Source: Kribbella antiqua (GTDB lineage Bacteria; Actinomycetota; Actinomycetes; Propionibacteriales; Kribbellaceae). Taken from it: a stretch of 64,000 bases of DNA. The stretch spans positions 248,001 to 312,000 of the forward strand of contig NZ_SLWR01000009.1 of assembly GCF_004345665.1 (NCBI RefSeq), read 5' to 3'. A program made the position numbers and the translations under genes. Shown in pieces: positions 28,034 to 35,762 of this stretch; position 1 is the first letter of the stretch, and every line of letters begins with the position of its first letter. Below the pieces are notes generated by a model, which was given only the letters and a program-made list of their open reading frames with translations, was not told where the DNA came from and searched no databases.

Positions 28034-28414
28034 ATGAGATGGGCCGGTCTGGTAGCGGTCGCGATGTTGCTGGGTGCATGCGGCAACGAATCTGGAGCGG
28101 GTGAGGATCCGACGATGTCTCCGACCGGAAGTAGCTCACGACCGTCCGCGTCGCCAGGGGCCGGTCCGGTGGAACTGGCCAAGGCTGACCTCGTGGCACG
28201 TCTGGGCGTCGATGCTGGTCAAGTGACAGTCGTGAGCTCGGAGGAGATGACGTGGAGCGATGGCAGCCTCGGCTGCCCGGAGCCGGGCATGAGCTACACC
28301 CAGGCGCTGATCGACGGCTACCGCGTCATCCTCGAAGCCGACGGTAAGCGCTACCACTACCATTCCGGTGGTTCGCGACCTCCATTCCTCTGCGCCGACC
28401 CCCAGGGCGGTTGA
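28034..28414 (+). CDS. Small lipoprotein of unknown function
   Basis: A 126-residue protein with a signal peptide and lipobox LLGAC (Cys16), a Ser/Pro-rich linker, then a compact domain with TWSDGSLGCPEPGMSYTQAL, GYRVILEADGKRYHYHSGG and a final cysteine. This domain recurs as unnamed secreted proteins in actinobacteria; the two cysteines could form a disulfide. It should be anchored on the outer face of the membrane. GGGAGG precedes the ATG. Function is not known. Confidence 0.75.
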   Translation: MRWAGLVAVAMLLGACGNESGAGEDPTMSPTGSSSRPSASPGAGPVELAKADLVARLGVDAGQVTVVSSEEMTWSDGSLGCPEPGMSYTQALIDGYRVILEADGKRYHYHSGGSRPPFLCADPQGG

Positions 28415-28444
28415 GAATCAGCCGCGGTGCTGGATGATTGTCCG

Positions 28445-29908
28445 GTGAGCTCATCCTCTGTGCACAGTAGGTCGGAACCGTTGCGGATAGGTATTGCCGG
28501 GATCGCGATCGAGTCGAGTACGTTTTCGCCACACCGGACCACGATCGACGATTTCCGGGTGACACGTGGAGACGAGTTGCTCGCGCGGTATGACTTTCTC
28601 AAACCGGGAGACGGGGTCGAGTGGGTGCCGCTGCTGCACGCGGTCGCCGTACCGGGTGGACCGGTCACCGAGGAGACGTACGAGCGTCTGTCCGGGGAGA
28701 TCTACTCGCGGTTGGCTGACGTGGAGCCGCTGGATGGCGTGTTCATCGACTTCCACGGCGCGATGAGTGTGCTGGGCCGGACCGACATCGAGGCCGAGTT
28801 CGTTGCGGGCATCCGCGAGATCGTCGGCCCGGACGTGCTGCTCTCGGCGTCGATGGATCTGCACGGCAACGTGTCTCGTGAGCTCGCGGAGACGCTCGAC
28901 CTCATCACCTGCTACCGCAAGGCCCCGCACACCGACGCATGGGACACCAGGGAACGCGCAGCGCGCAACCTGGTGGCGCGGCTGCGTTCCGGCGGGCGTC
29001 CCCAGAAGGCGTGGGTGCAGGTTCCAGTCCTGCTGCCCGGCGAGAAGACGAGCACGCGGATCGACCCGGCCAAGCGGATCTACGCGCTGGTCGACGAAGT
29101 CGAGGCGATGGACGGCGTACTGGACGCGGCGATCTGGGTCGGCTACGCGTGGGCGGACGAACCCCGCTGCCAGGCCGCGGTCGTGGTCACCGGTGACGAC
29201 GAGACGGTCATCGCCGTACAGGCTCAGCGACTGGCTGAGGCCTATTGGGAGGCACACGACGAGTTCGAGTTCGTCGCACCGACCGGGACCCTCGCCGAGT
29301 GCGTCGAGCGAGCAGTCGAGAGTACGGCGCGGCCGTTCTTCATCAGCGACTCCGGCGACAACCCGACCGCGGGCGGAGCGGGCGACACGTCGTGGACGCT
29401 CGACGCGCTCCTGCGCACCCCGGCGATCACCGATCCCGGCCTGACCACGATCTACGCCGCCATCGTCGACCCCGAAGTGACCGCGGCTGCCATATCTGCC
29501 GGCGTCGGTACGACGGTCAGCGTCGAGGTCGGCGGCAAGATCGACTCCGGCCCGTGCGGGCCCGTATCGCTCAAGGCCGAGGTCGCCGCGGTCGATCCCG
29601 CCGAAGGTGTCGCCGTACTGCGAACCGGCGGTCTACACGTCATCGTCACGTCCAGACGCAAGCCGTACCACCTGGAATCCGACTTCACCCAGCTTGGCTT
29701 GGAACCACGCAAGGCCGACCTCGTCATCGTCAAGATCGGCTACCTGGAACCAGAGCTCTACGCCATGGCCGCCGACTGGCTCCTCGCCCTCACCCCAGGC
29801 GGCGTCAACCAAGACCTCCTCAGCCTCGGCCACCACCACATCGACCGCCCCATGTACCCCTTCGACCCCGACATGCCCACCCCAACCCTCGCCCCCGAAC
29901 TGCTCTGA
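28445..29908 (+). CDS. M81 family metallopeptidase (MlrC-like)
   Basis: A 487-residue M81 protein: start RIGIAGIAIESSTFSPHRT, zinc-binding region with DGVFIDFHGAM and SASMDLHGNVS, CYRKAPHTDAWDTRERAA, then the C-terminal MlrC domain with SDSGDNPTAGGAGDTSWTL and VTSRRKPYHLESDF. MlrC of microcystin degraders cleaves a linear peptide; most relatives have unknown substrates. The start is uncertain: GTG 28445 is used, GTG 28427 and 28460 are possible, and none has a good ribosome site. Confidence 0.88.
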   Translation: MSSSSVHSRSEPLRIGIAGIAIESSTFSPHRTTIDDFRVTRGDELLARYDFLKPGDGVEWVPLLHAVAVPGGPVTEETYERLSGEIYSRLADVEPLDGVFIDFHGAMSVLGRTDIEAEFVAGIREIVGPDVLLSASMDLHGNVSRELAETLDLITCYRKAPHTDAWDTRERAARNLVARLRSGGRPQKAWVQVPVLLPGEKTSTRIDPAKRIYALVDEVEAMDGVLDAAIWVGYAWADEPRCQAAVVVTGDDETVIAVQAQRLAEAYWEAHDEFEFVAPTGTLAECVERAVESTARPFFISDSGDNPTAGGAGDTSWTLDALLRTPAITDPGLTTIYAAIVDPEVTAAAISAGVGTTVSVEVGGKIDSGPCGPVSLKAEVAAVDPAEGVAVLRTGGLHVIVTSRRKPYHLESDFTQLGLEPRKADLVIVKIGYLEPELYAMAADWLLALTPGGVNQDLLSLGHHHIDRPMYPFDPDMPTPTLAPELL

Positions 29909-30002
29909 GGTCCGATCGATCAGGAATCAAGAAGCGTCGTCCTGGAGCCGGAACTAGCGTCGAGGTATGTGCATGAACAGGCCTACGACTACAGGAGTGA
30001 CG

Positions 30003-30350
30003 ATGTCCACTGAGGGAATCAAGACTGTGCTGCACCCGGTTTCGGATTTGGAGAAGGCGAAGCAGGTGTACGCCGCGCTGCTCGGGATGCAGCCCACCAC
30101 CGACTCGACCTACTACGTCGGCTTCGAGGCCGCCGGCCAGCAGATCGGCCTCGTCCCCGGCGGCGGCCCCCAGGCCATGACGTCGCCGGTCGCCTACTGG
30201 CACGTCACCGACATCGAAGCCAAACTCGCCGAAGTAACCGCCGCCGGCGCGATCATCAAAGAACCCGCCCACGACGTAGGCGGCGGCCGCCTGGTAGCCA
30301 CCGTCACAGACCCCGACGGCAACGTACTCGGTCTCCTTCAAGACACCTGA
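30003..30350 (+). CDS. VOC family protein (glyoxalase/bleomycin-resistance fold)
   Basis: A 115-residue single VOC domain with two beta-alpha-beta modules: KTVLHPVSDLEKAKQVYAAL, YYVGFEAAGQQIGLVPGG, AYWHVTDIEAKLAEV, and the end TVTDPDGNVLGLLQDT. Members bind a metal or small ligands; the activity cannot be told. AGGAG 5 bases before the ATG at 30003 selects this start over an upstream ATG at 29967. Confidence 0.88.
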   Translation: MSTEGIKTVLHPVSDLEKAKQVYAALLGMQPTTDSTYYVGFEAAGQQIGLVPGGGPQAMTSPVAYWHVTDIEAKLAEVTAAGAIIKEPAHDVGGGRLVATVTDPDGNVLGLLQDT

Positions 30351-30410
30351 AGTCAGCTGACCACGGCGCGCTACCACAGATTCGCGGCGATCGCGTTTCG
30401 AAAAGGTCCG

Positions 30411-30416
30411 TACGAT
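30411..30416 (+). promoter_or_regulatory. -10 element for a leaderless hemW transcript
   Basis: TACGAT is followed by six bases and then the GTG start. No ribosome site lies between. Confidence 0.5.
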
Positions 30417-30422
30417 GGTCGG

Positions 30423-31622
30423 GTGCCGTCGACACTGCCCGAGGGGGAGGTTGCGCCCCGGGACGGGTCGCTGCCGCAAGCCGCCGTCGCCGAAGCCGCC
30501 ACCAGGCCGCTCGGCTTCTACCTGCACGTGCCCTTCTGCGCGTCCCGCTGCGGGTACTGCGACTTCAACACCTACACCGCGAAGGAGCTCGGCGGCGGTG
30601 CGTCCCAGGCGTCGTACGCCGACACCGCGATCAAGGAAGTCCGCCTCGCCCGGCGGGTGCTCGACGACAGGCCGGTCGACACCGTGTTCTTCGGCGGCGG
30701 TACGCCGACCCTGCTTCCGGCGAAGGACCTCGGGCGGATGCTGGCCGCCGTACGCGAAGAGTTCGGGCTGGCGCCGGACGCGGAGGTGACGACGGAGGCG
30801 AATCCGGAGTCGGTCGACCCGCAATACCTCGAGGAGCTGCGAGAAGCAGGCTTCACCCGGGTCAGCTTCGGCATGCAGAGCGCCTCATCGCACGTCTTGA
30901 AGATCCTCGACCGGCAACACACACCCGGCCGAGCGCTGCAGGCGGTCAAGGAAGCGACGGCGGCCGGCTTCGAGCACGTGAACCTCGACCTCATTTACGG
31001 CACGCCGGGGGAGTCGCTCGACGACTGGCGCGCCTCGCTCGAGTCGGCGCTGTCCGCGGAGCCCGACCACGTCAGCGCCTACGCGTTGATCGTCGAGGAC
31101 GGCACCCAACTCGCCCGCCGGATCCGGCGCGGCGAACTCCCGATGCCGGACGACGACGACCTCGCCGACAAGTACGTGCTGGCCGACGAGCTGCTCACCA
31201 ACGCGGGACTCGGCTGGTACGAGGTCTCCAACTGGGCGCGGACCGAGGACGCCCGCTGCCGGCACAACGAGATCTACTGGCGCGGCGACACCTGGTGGGG
31301 CATCGGCCCCGGCGCACACAGCCATGCCGGCGGCGTCCGGTGGTGGAACGTGAAGCACCCCAGCGCGTACGCCGAGCGCATCGACGCCGGGGTGAGTCCG
31401 GCGTACGCACGGGAGACGCTCGACGACGAGACGCGTCGCGTGGAGCGGGTCTTGCTGGAGATCAGGCTGGCGGCGGGCCTGCCGCTCGACGTACTCGACG
31501 AGGCTGGGCGAGCCGCGGCGGCCGACATGCCGGAGCTCGTCGTACAGCGGGCTGACCGGCTCGTGCTCACTCCGCGTGGTCGGCTGCTCGCCGATGCGGT
31601 GGTCCGCGACCTGCTCCCCTGA
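30423..31622 (+). CDS. hemW: Heme chaperone HemW (radical SAM)
   Basis: A 399-residue HemN-like radical SAM protein with the cluster cysteines C39, C43 and C46 in FCASRCGYCDF, GGGTPTLLP, and RHNEIYWRGDTWWGIGPGAHS. The HNxxYW motif and absence of the extra HemN cysteine place it in HemW, a heme-binding chaperone for heme proteins, rather than coproporphyrinogen oxidase. In actinobacteria it sits between lepA and hrcA, as here. It probably starts leaderlessly at GTG. Confidence 0.92.
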   Translation: MPSTLPEGEVAPRDGSLPQAAVAEAATRPLGFYLHVPFCASRCGYCDFNTYTAKELGGGASQASYADTAIKEVRLARRVLDDRPVDTVFFGGGTPTLLPAKDLGRMLAAVREEFGLAPDAEVTTEANPESVDPQYLEELREAGFTRVSFGMQSASSHVLKILDRQHTPGRALQAVKEATAAGFEHVNLDLIYGTPGESLDDWRASLESALSAEPDHVSAYALIVEDGTQLARRIRRGELPMPDDDDLADKYVLADELLTNAGLGWYEVSNWARTEDARCRHNEIYWRGDTWWGIGPGAHSHAGGVRWWNVKHPSAYAERIDAGVSPAYARETLDDETRRVERVLLEIRLAAGLPLDVLDEAGRAAAADMPELVVQRADRLVLTPRGRLLADAVVRDLLP

Positions 31623-31746
31623 AACAGGTCTGTGCCGCAAACCCAGCAAACTCCCAGCTAGTGGTGCATTCGGTGACGGGCATGCGACACTTCGTGACGA
31701 CACGCCAGCTCCAGCCGAGCCGTGTCTCAGAGTGACGGCACGGTGC

Positions 31747-31807
31747 TTGACATATCTGGTTGAGGCCCTCGAAACTCAGCACACTCTCGCGATCCGAGAG
31801 CGCTCTC
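31747..31807 (+). promoter_or_regulatory. Promoter with perfect LacI-type operator
   Basis: TTGACA lies at 31747-31752. The 12-base perfect palindrome GAGAGCGCTCTC lies at 31796-31807, 33 bases before the binding-protein start. The GAGCGCTC core is typical of LacI-family operators in actinomycetes, and a LacI regulator is encoded downstream. The -10 is weak. Confidence 0.6.
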
Positions 31808-31840
31808 CCCTCAACTCCGTCCAGTTCCTGGGAGCAAGCC

Positions 31841-33160
31841 ATGCGGCCTTGTGCCGGCTATCGCCCCATAGCAGTGCTGCTCGCCTGTGGCGCGGTCCTG
31901 CTCGCCTCCGCCTGCGGTGCGGCCGGCGGATCCGATGCCTCGGGCAACGATGAGGACCAGCCCAGGGTCGAGCTCACGATCGCGACGTTCAACGAGTTCG
32001 GGTACGACGATCTCTACCGCGAGTACGAGGCCCTGCACCCGAACATCAAGATCGTCGAGCGCAAGGCGCCGACCGTCGACGCGCACATCAAGAACCTGGA
32101 CACCAACTTGGCCGCCGGGTCCGGGATGGCCGACATCGAGGCGATGGAGGTCAGCTGGATCTACAACTATCTGGCCAAGGCGGACAAGTTCGTCGACCTG
32201 CGCGAGTACGGCGCCGACGACCTGAAGGACCGCTGGCTGGACTGGAAGGTCGCCGGCGCGACCACGCCGGACGGGAAGATCATCGGCTACGGCACCGACA
32301 TCGGGCCGGAGGCGATCTGCTATCGCAAGGACCTGTTCGCGAAGGCCGGGCTGCCGACCGACCGGGCCGAGGTCGCCAAGCTGTTCCCGGATTGGTCGTC
32401 GTACTTCGCGACCGGGCGGAAGTTCAAGCAGAAGGTGCCCGGTTCGGCCTGGTACGACTCCGCGGTGCTGACCTGGGAGGCGATGCGCAACCAGTTGATC
32501 CAAGCCTACTACTCGAACCAGGACCGCTACCTCGGCGCCGAGAACCCGCTGCTGAAGAAGACCTGGGACCAGGTCGTCCAGGGCAGCGCGGACGGGCTGT
32601 CCGCGAAGCTGCCGGCCTGGAGCGACGCCTGGAACAAGGCGTTCCGCACCGATGCGTTCGCGACCATGGCTTGCCCGGGCTGGATGCTCGGCGTGATCCA
32701 GGGGAACGCGGGCAGCTACGGCAAGGGCAAGTGGGATGTCGCCGATGTGTTCCCTGGTGGCGGCGGCAACTGGGGCGGCTCGTACCTGACCGTCCCGACA
32801 CAGTCGACGCAGCCCGAAGAGGCGGCCAAGCTGGCGGCCTGGCTGACCGCGCCGGAGCAACAGGTCAAGGTCTTCAAGAAGATCGGCTCGTTCCCCTCCA
32901 CCTTGGACGCGTACGACGACCAGCAGGTCAAGTCCCAGGTGAACCCGTACTTCAACAACGCGCCGGTCGGCCAGATCTTCGTCAACCGGGCCAAGAACGT
33001 CATCCTCAAGCAGCACAAGGGCCCTCGCGACGGCGCGATCAACCAGGTCTTCAGCGCCGCACTGACCCGGGTCGACGACGGCAAGCAGAACGCGGACGCG
33101 GCCTGGAAGCAGGCGCTTGAACTCGCCGACAATGCCGCGAACACGCGAAAGCAGGGCTGA
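31841..33160 (+). CDS. ABC transporter sugar-binding lipoprotein (family 1)
   Basis: A 439-residue lipoprotein with lipobox LLASAC and an extracellular solute-binding family 1 fold: RVELTIATFNEFGYDDLYRE, SGMADIEAMEVSWIYNYLAKADKFVDL, GTDIGPEAICYRKDLFAKAG, and the Trp-rich GGNWGGSYLTVPTQS. It should capture a sugar or oligosaccharide at the cell surface. No permease or ATPase genes are adjacent, so it must share a transporter encoded elsewhere. GGGAG 7 bases before the ATG at 31841 sets the start. The LacI gene follows after 50 bp. Confidence 0.92.
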   Translation: MRPCAGYRPIAVLLACGAVLLASACGAAGGSDASGNDEDQPRVELTIATFNEFGYDDLYREYEALHPNIKIVERKAPTVDAHIKNLDTNLAAGSGMADIEAMEVSWIYNYLAKADKFVDLREYGADDLKDRWLDWKVAGATTPDGKIIGYGTDIGPEAICYRKDLFAKAGLPTDRAEVAKLFPDWSSYFATGRKFKQKVPGSAWYDSAVLTWEAMRNQLIQAYYSNQDRYLGAENPLLKKTWDQVVQGSADGLSAKLPAWSDAWNKAFRTDAFATMACPGWMLGVIQGNAGSYGKGKWDVADVFPGGGGNWGGSYLTVPTQSTQPEEAAKLAAWLTAPEQQVKVFKKIGSFPSTLDAYDDQQVKSQVNPYFNNAPVGQIFVNRAKNVILKQHKGPRDGAINQVFSAALTRVDDGKQNADAAWKQALELADNAANTRKQG

Positions 33161-33210
33161 ACACGTACTAAGTTGTGAACGCGGCACAGATTCGAGACCC
33201 GGGAGGACCG

Positions 33211-34218
33211 ATGAAGGAATCTGGTTCTCCGACCTTGGAGCAGGTTGCGGCGCTGGCGGGAGTGTCCCGCGCCACTGTCTCGCGCGTTGTGAACCGATCG
33301 CCGAAGGTGCTGCCGGACACGGTGGCCGCGGTCGAGCGCGCGATCGGTCAGCTCGGCTATGTGCCGAACCGGGCCGCTCGGGCGCTGGTGACCCGTCGTA
33401 CGGATTCGGTTGCCTTGGTGGTGCCGGAGCCGGACAGCCGGGTGTTCTCGGATCCGTTCTTCGCCGGGATGCTGCGCGGGGTGAGCCGGACGCTGGCGCC
33501 GACCTCGTCACAGCTGGTGCTGTTGATCGAGCCGGCCGAGGGCGACGACCAGCGGCTGCTGCGGTACCTGCGCGGCGGGCACGTCGACGGCGCGATCATC
33601 ATCAGCCACCACTGGCGCGACAACGTGTTGCAGGAGCTGGCCCAGTTGCCGCTGCCGATCGTGTTCAGCGCGCGGCCGCTCGGCGTCGACGTACCGGTGG
33701 CGAGTGTGGATGTGGACAACGTCGCGGGGGCGCGTACGGCGGTTGAGTACCTGCTCTCGCTCGGGCGTCGCAAGATCGGCACCATCGCAGGCCCGCTGGA
33801 CATGACGGCCGGACTGGATCGGCTGACCGGCTACAAGGAGGTTGTTTCGGAGGCCGGGCTGACCGAAGCCGTTGCCTACGGCGACTTCACGGCCGACGGT
33901 GGTGAAGCGGCTGCTCAGCAGTTGTTCGACCAGCATCCCGACCTGGACGGGCTCTTCGTCGCGTCCGACTTGATGGCGACCGCGGCCCTTCGCGTGTTGT
34001 CGCAACGCGGCCGCCGGGTGCCGCAGGATGTCGCGGTGGTCGGCTTCGACGACTCGGTCATGGCGACAACCACGACGCCAAAGCTCACCACGATCCGCCA
34101 GCCGCTGGAGAAGCTGGGCGCCCGGCTGGCCGAGATCGTCCTGGCGAAGATCGGCGGCGCCGAGCTGACCAGCCCAGAGATCTACGACACGGAGCTCATC
34201 ATCCGCGACTCGGCCTAG
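33211..34218 (+). CDS. LacI-family transcriptional regulator
   Basis: A 335-residue regulator: N-terminal helix-turn-helix TLEQVAALAGVSRATVSRVV with hinge helix VPNRAARALV, then a periplasmic-binding-like effector domain (VASVDVDNVAGARTAVEYLL, LDGLFVASDLMATAALRVL, VVGFDDSVMATTTTPKLTTIRQP). It probably represses the sugar-binding gene upstream through the palindrome at 31796-31807 and is released by the imported sugar. GGGAGG precedes the ATG at 33211. Confidence 0.93.
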   Translation: MKESGSPTLEQVAALAGVSRATVSRVVNRSPKVLPDTVAAVERAIGQLGYVPNRAARALVTRRTDSVALVVPEPDSRVFSDPFFAGMLRGVSRTLAPTSSQLVLLIEPAEGDDQRLLRYLRGGHVDGAIIISHHWRDNVLQELAQLPLPIVFSARPLGVDVPVASVDVDNVAGARTAVEYLLSLGRRKIGTIAGPLDMTAGLDRLTGYKEVVSEAGLTEAVAYGDFTADGGEAAAQQLFDQHPDLDGLFVASDLMATAALRVLSQRGRRVPQDVAVVGFDDSVMATTTTPKLTTIRQPLEKLGARLAEIVLAKIGGAELTSPEIYDTELIIRDSA

Positions 34219-35051
34219 GGTGGGTCGTTCTCGAATTGGAATTGCACCCGGATCGAGCTGTCCAGCGGTATGACGAGCGTGGTGTTCGACGCGGTCCAGT
34301 TCTGCGGGACCAGGAAGAGCCGGTTCTCCCCGACGACGAGCAGCCGCAGCCCGCGATAGCGGTAGTTGAAGGTCTGACCGGCCCCCGGCCGCAAGGCCGT
34401 CTCCTCCAGCCCCGGTGATCGCAGCGCCAGCTTCTCCTTCGTATCCAGAATGACCACCGGGAAGCGGTCCAAATGACGCGCATCCGACTTCGCCAGCCCG
34501 CGTCCCGAGTACTGCGCCGTCGTCGCCGTAGCCCAAAACGCACACGTGACCGTGACGAGCGCGAGCAGCACGATCAGGACCCGCGGGCTGCCGCCCTCCG
34601 GATCAAGCTTGCGCCGCTGGTAAGCGATGTAAGCGAGCGCGGCCGCCGCCAAACCGATCACCCCCGGTACGACGAGGGCGTAGTACGGCATCTCACCGAG
34701 GAAGGGATAGAGGAGCAGCCCGAGCACACCCAGGAGGAGTACGACGCCCGCGACGATGCGAGCTCGTCGTACGCCGGTCTCGGACGGGTGGATCGCGTTG
34801 TGCAGCAGCAGGCCGCCGACCGCGAGCAGGGTGATGACGAGCAGCGGGACCAGGAGCGGCTGCGGGCTGCGCATCACGTAGTCCTGCGTACTCAGGCCGA
34901 TGGTGTCGACGTCGATACCGAAGTACTCGTACTGCGATCGGGCGGAGACGTAGCCGAAGTAGAACAGCAGCGCGCTGATCAGCGTGACCGGGGTGACGAT
35001 CCCGGCCGCGAAGTTCACCCAGCGCTCGGCCTGGGACCGCTCCTCCGCCAT
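34215..35051 (-). CDS. Four-helix membrane protein of unknown function
   Basis: A 278-residue protein with a first helix (FAAGIVTPVTLISALLFYFG), an extracytoplasmic loop with Tyr-rich SQYEYFGIDVDTIGLSTQDY, three or four further helices up to about residue 190, and a soluble C-terminal beta-rich domain of about 90 residues. No known family is recognised. It follows the lipoprotein gene by 3 bp and is thus co-translated with it; it overlaps lacI tail to tail by 4 bp. A role together with the lipoprotein and perhaps the divergent patatin is inferred from position only. Confidence 0.7.
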   Translation of the reverse strand: MAEERSQAERWVNFAAGIVTPVTLISALLFYFGYVSARSQYEYFGIDVDTIGLSTQDYVMRSPQPLLVPLLVITLLAVGGLLLHNAIHPSETGVRRARIVAGVVLLLGVLGLLLYPFLGEMPYYALVVPGVIGLAAAALAYIAYQRRKLDPEGGSPRVLIVLLALVTVTCAFWATATTAQYSGRGLAKSDARHLDRFPVVILDTKEKLALRSPGLEETALRPGAGQTFNYRYRGLRLLVVGENRLFLVPQNWTASNTTLVIPLDSSIRVQFQFENDPP

Positions 35052-35054
35052 CCG

Positions 35055-35678
35055 TCACCCGTCCGTCGGAGTCGTGTCATCCGGCGACGGCTGCTCCGAG
35101 GGCGTCTCACTCGTCGGTGTCTCGATGATGTCCGGGAAGAAGGAGATCTGGGTCTTGCCGAAACCCTTGGCCAGACTGTCGCAGTCCTTCTGGGTTTCGC
35201 AGGTCGCGGACACCTTCATGATCAGATCGACCTCGTCGTCATGGTTGGCGATCTGCCGGGCGCCGACGTAGCACGGTGTGAAGTTGTCCGACTGCCACTT
35301 GACGCCGGTACACGGCCGTTTGTCGTCCGCACATGCCGACTGATCGAGCACGAAGACCTTCTCGACGGCGAGGTGGAACGACTCGACGGTGATCGTCGTA
35401 CCGTCGGGCAGCGGCTTCCGGCCGAGCCAGTTGACGATCGCGCAGTGGTTGACGCCGTCGACATCGGGGTTGTCGCCGCCGATGGGTGCGTTGGCGATGT
35501 TGATCGACGGCTTGTCGATCTTCGTGCCCGTGGACTCCGGCGTGGTCGGCTCCGGGCTCGGCTCGCCGGTCGACTCCGTGACGGTCGGAGCGATGGTCGA
35601 ACCGCCACCGTTCGTTGTGTCCGAACACCCCGCCACCAGTACGGCGAACGCCGCAACCGCCAGCACTTTCCTGAACAT
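35055..35678 (-). CDS. Lipoprotein with Thr/Pro/Glu linker
   Basis: A 207-residue lipoprotein: signal peptide MFRKVLAVAAFAVLVAGC with lipobox LVAGC, a low-complexity linker, a folded domain with five or six cysteines (NHCAIVNWLG, QSACADDKRPCTG, FTPCYVGAR, SATCETQKDCDSL), and a second disordered Pro/Thr/Ser tail. The cysteines probably form disulfides outside the cell. First gene of a two-gene unit with the membrane protein. An in-frame GTG at 35687 would add three residues. Confidence 0.7.
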   Translation of the reverse strand: MFRKVLAVAAFAVLVAGCSDTTNGGGSTIAPTVTESTGEPSPEPTTPESTGTKIDKPSINIANAPIGGDNPDVDGVNHCAIVNWLGRKPLPDGTTITVESFHLAVEKVFVLDQSACADDKRPCTGVKWQSDNFTPCYVGARQIANHDDEVDLIMKVSATCETQKDCDSLAKGFGKTQISFFPDIIETPTSETPSEQPSPDDTTPTDG

Positions 35679-35762
35679 GACGACCACCCCTAGCCACCAG
35701 AATGACTCTGGGTGGTGTCCTTGTCACCACCGTGGTATCCCTGACACAAAGAGGGGGGATCC

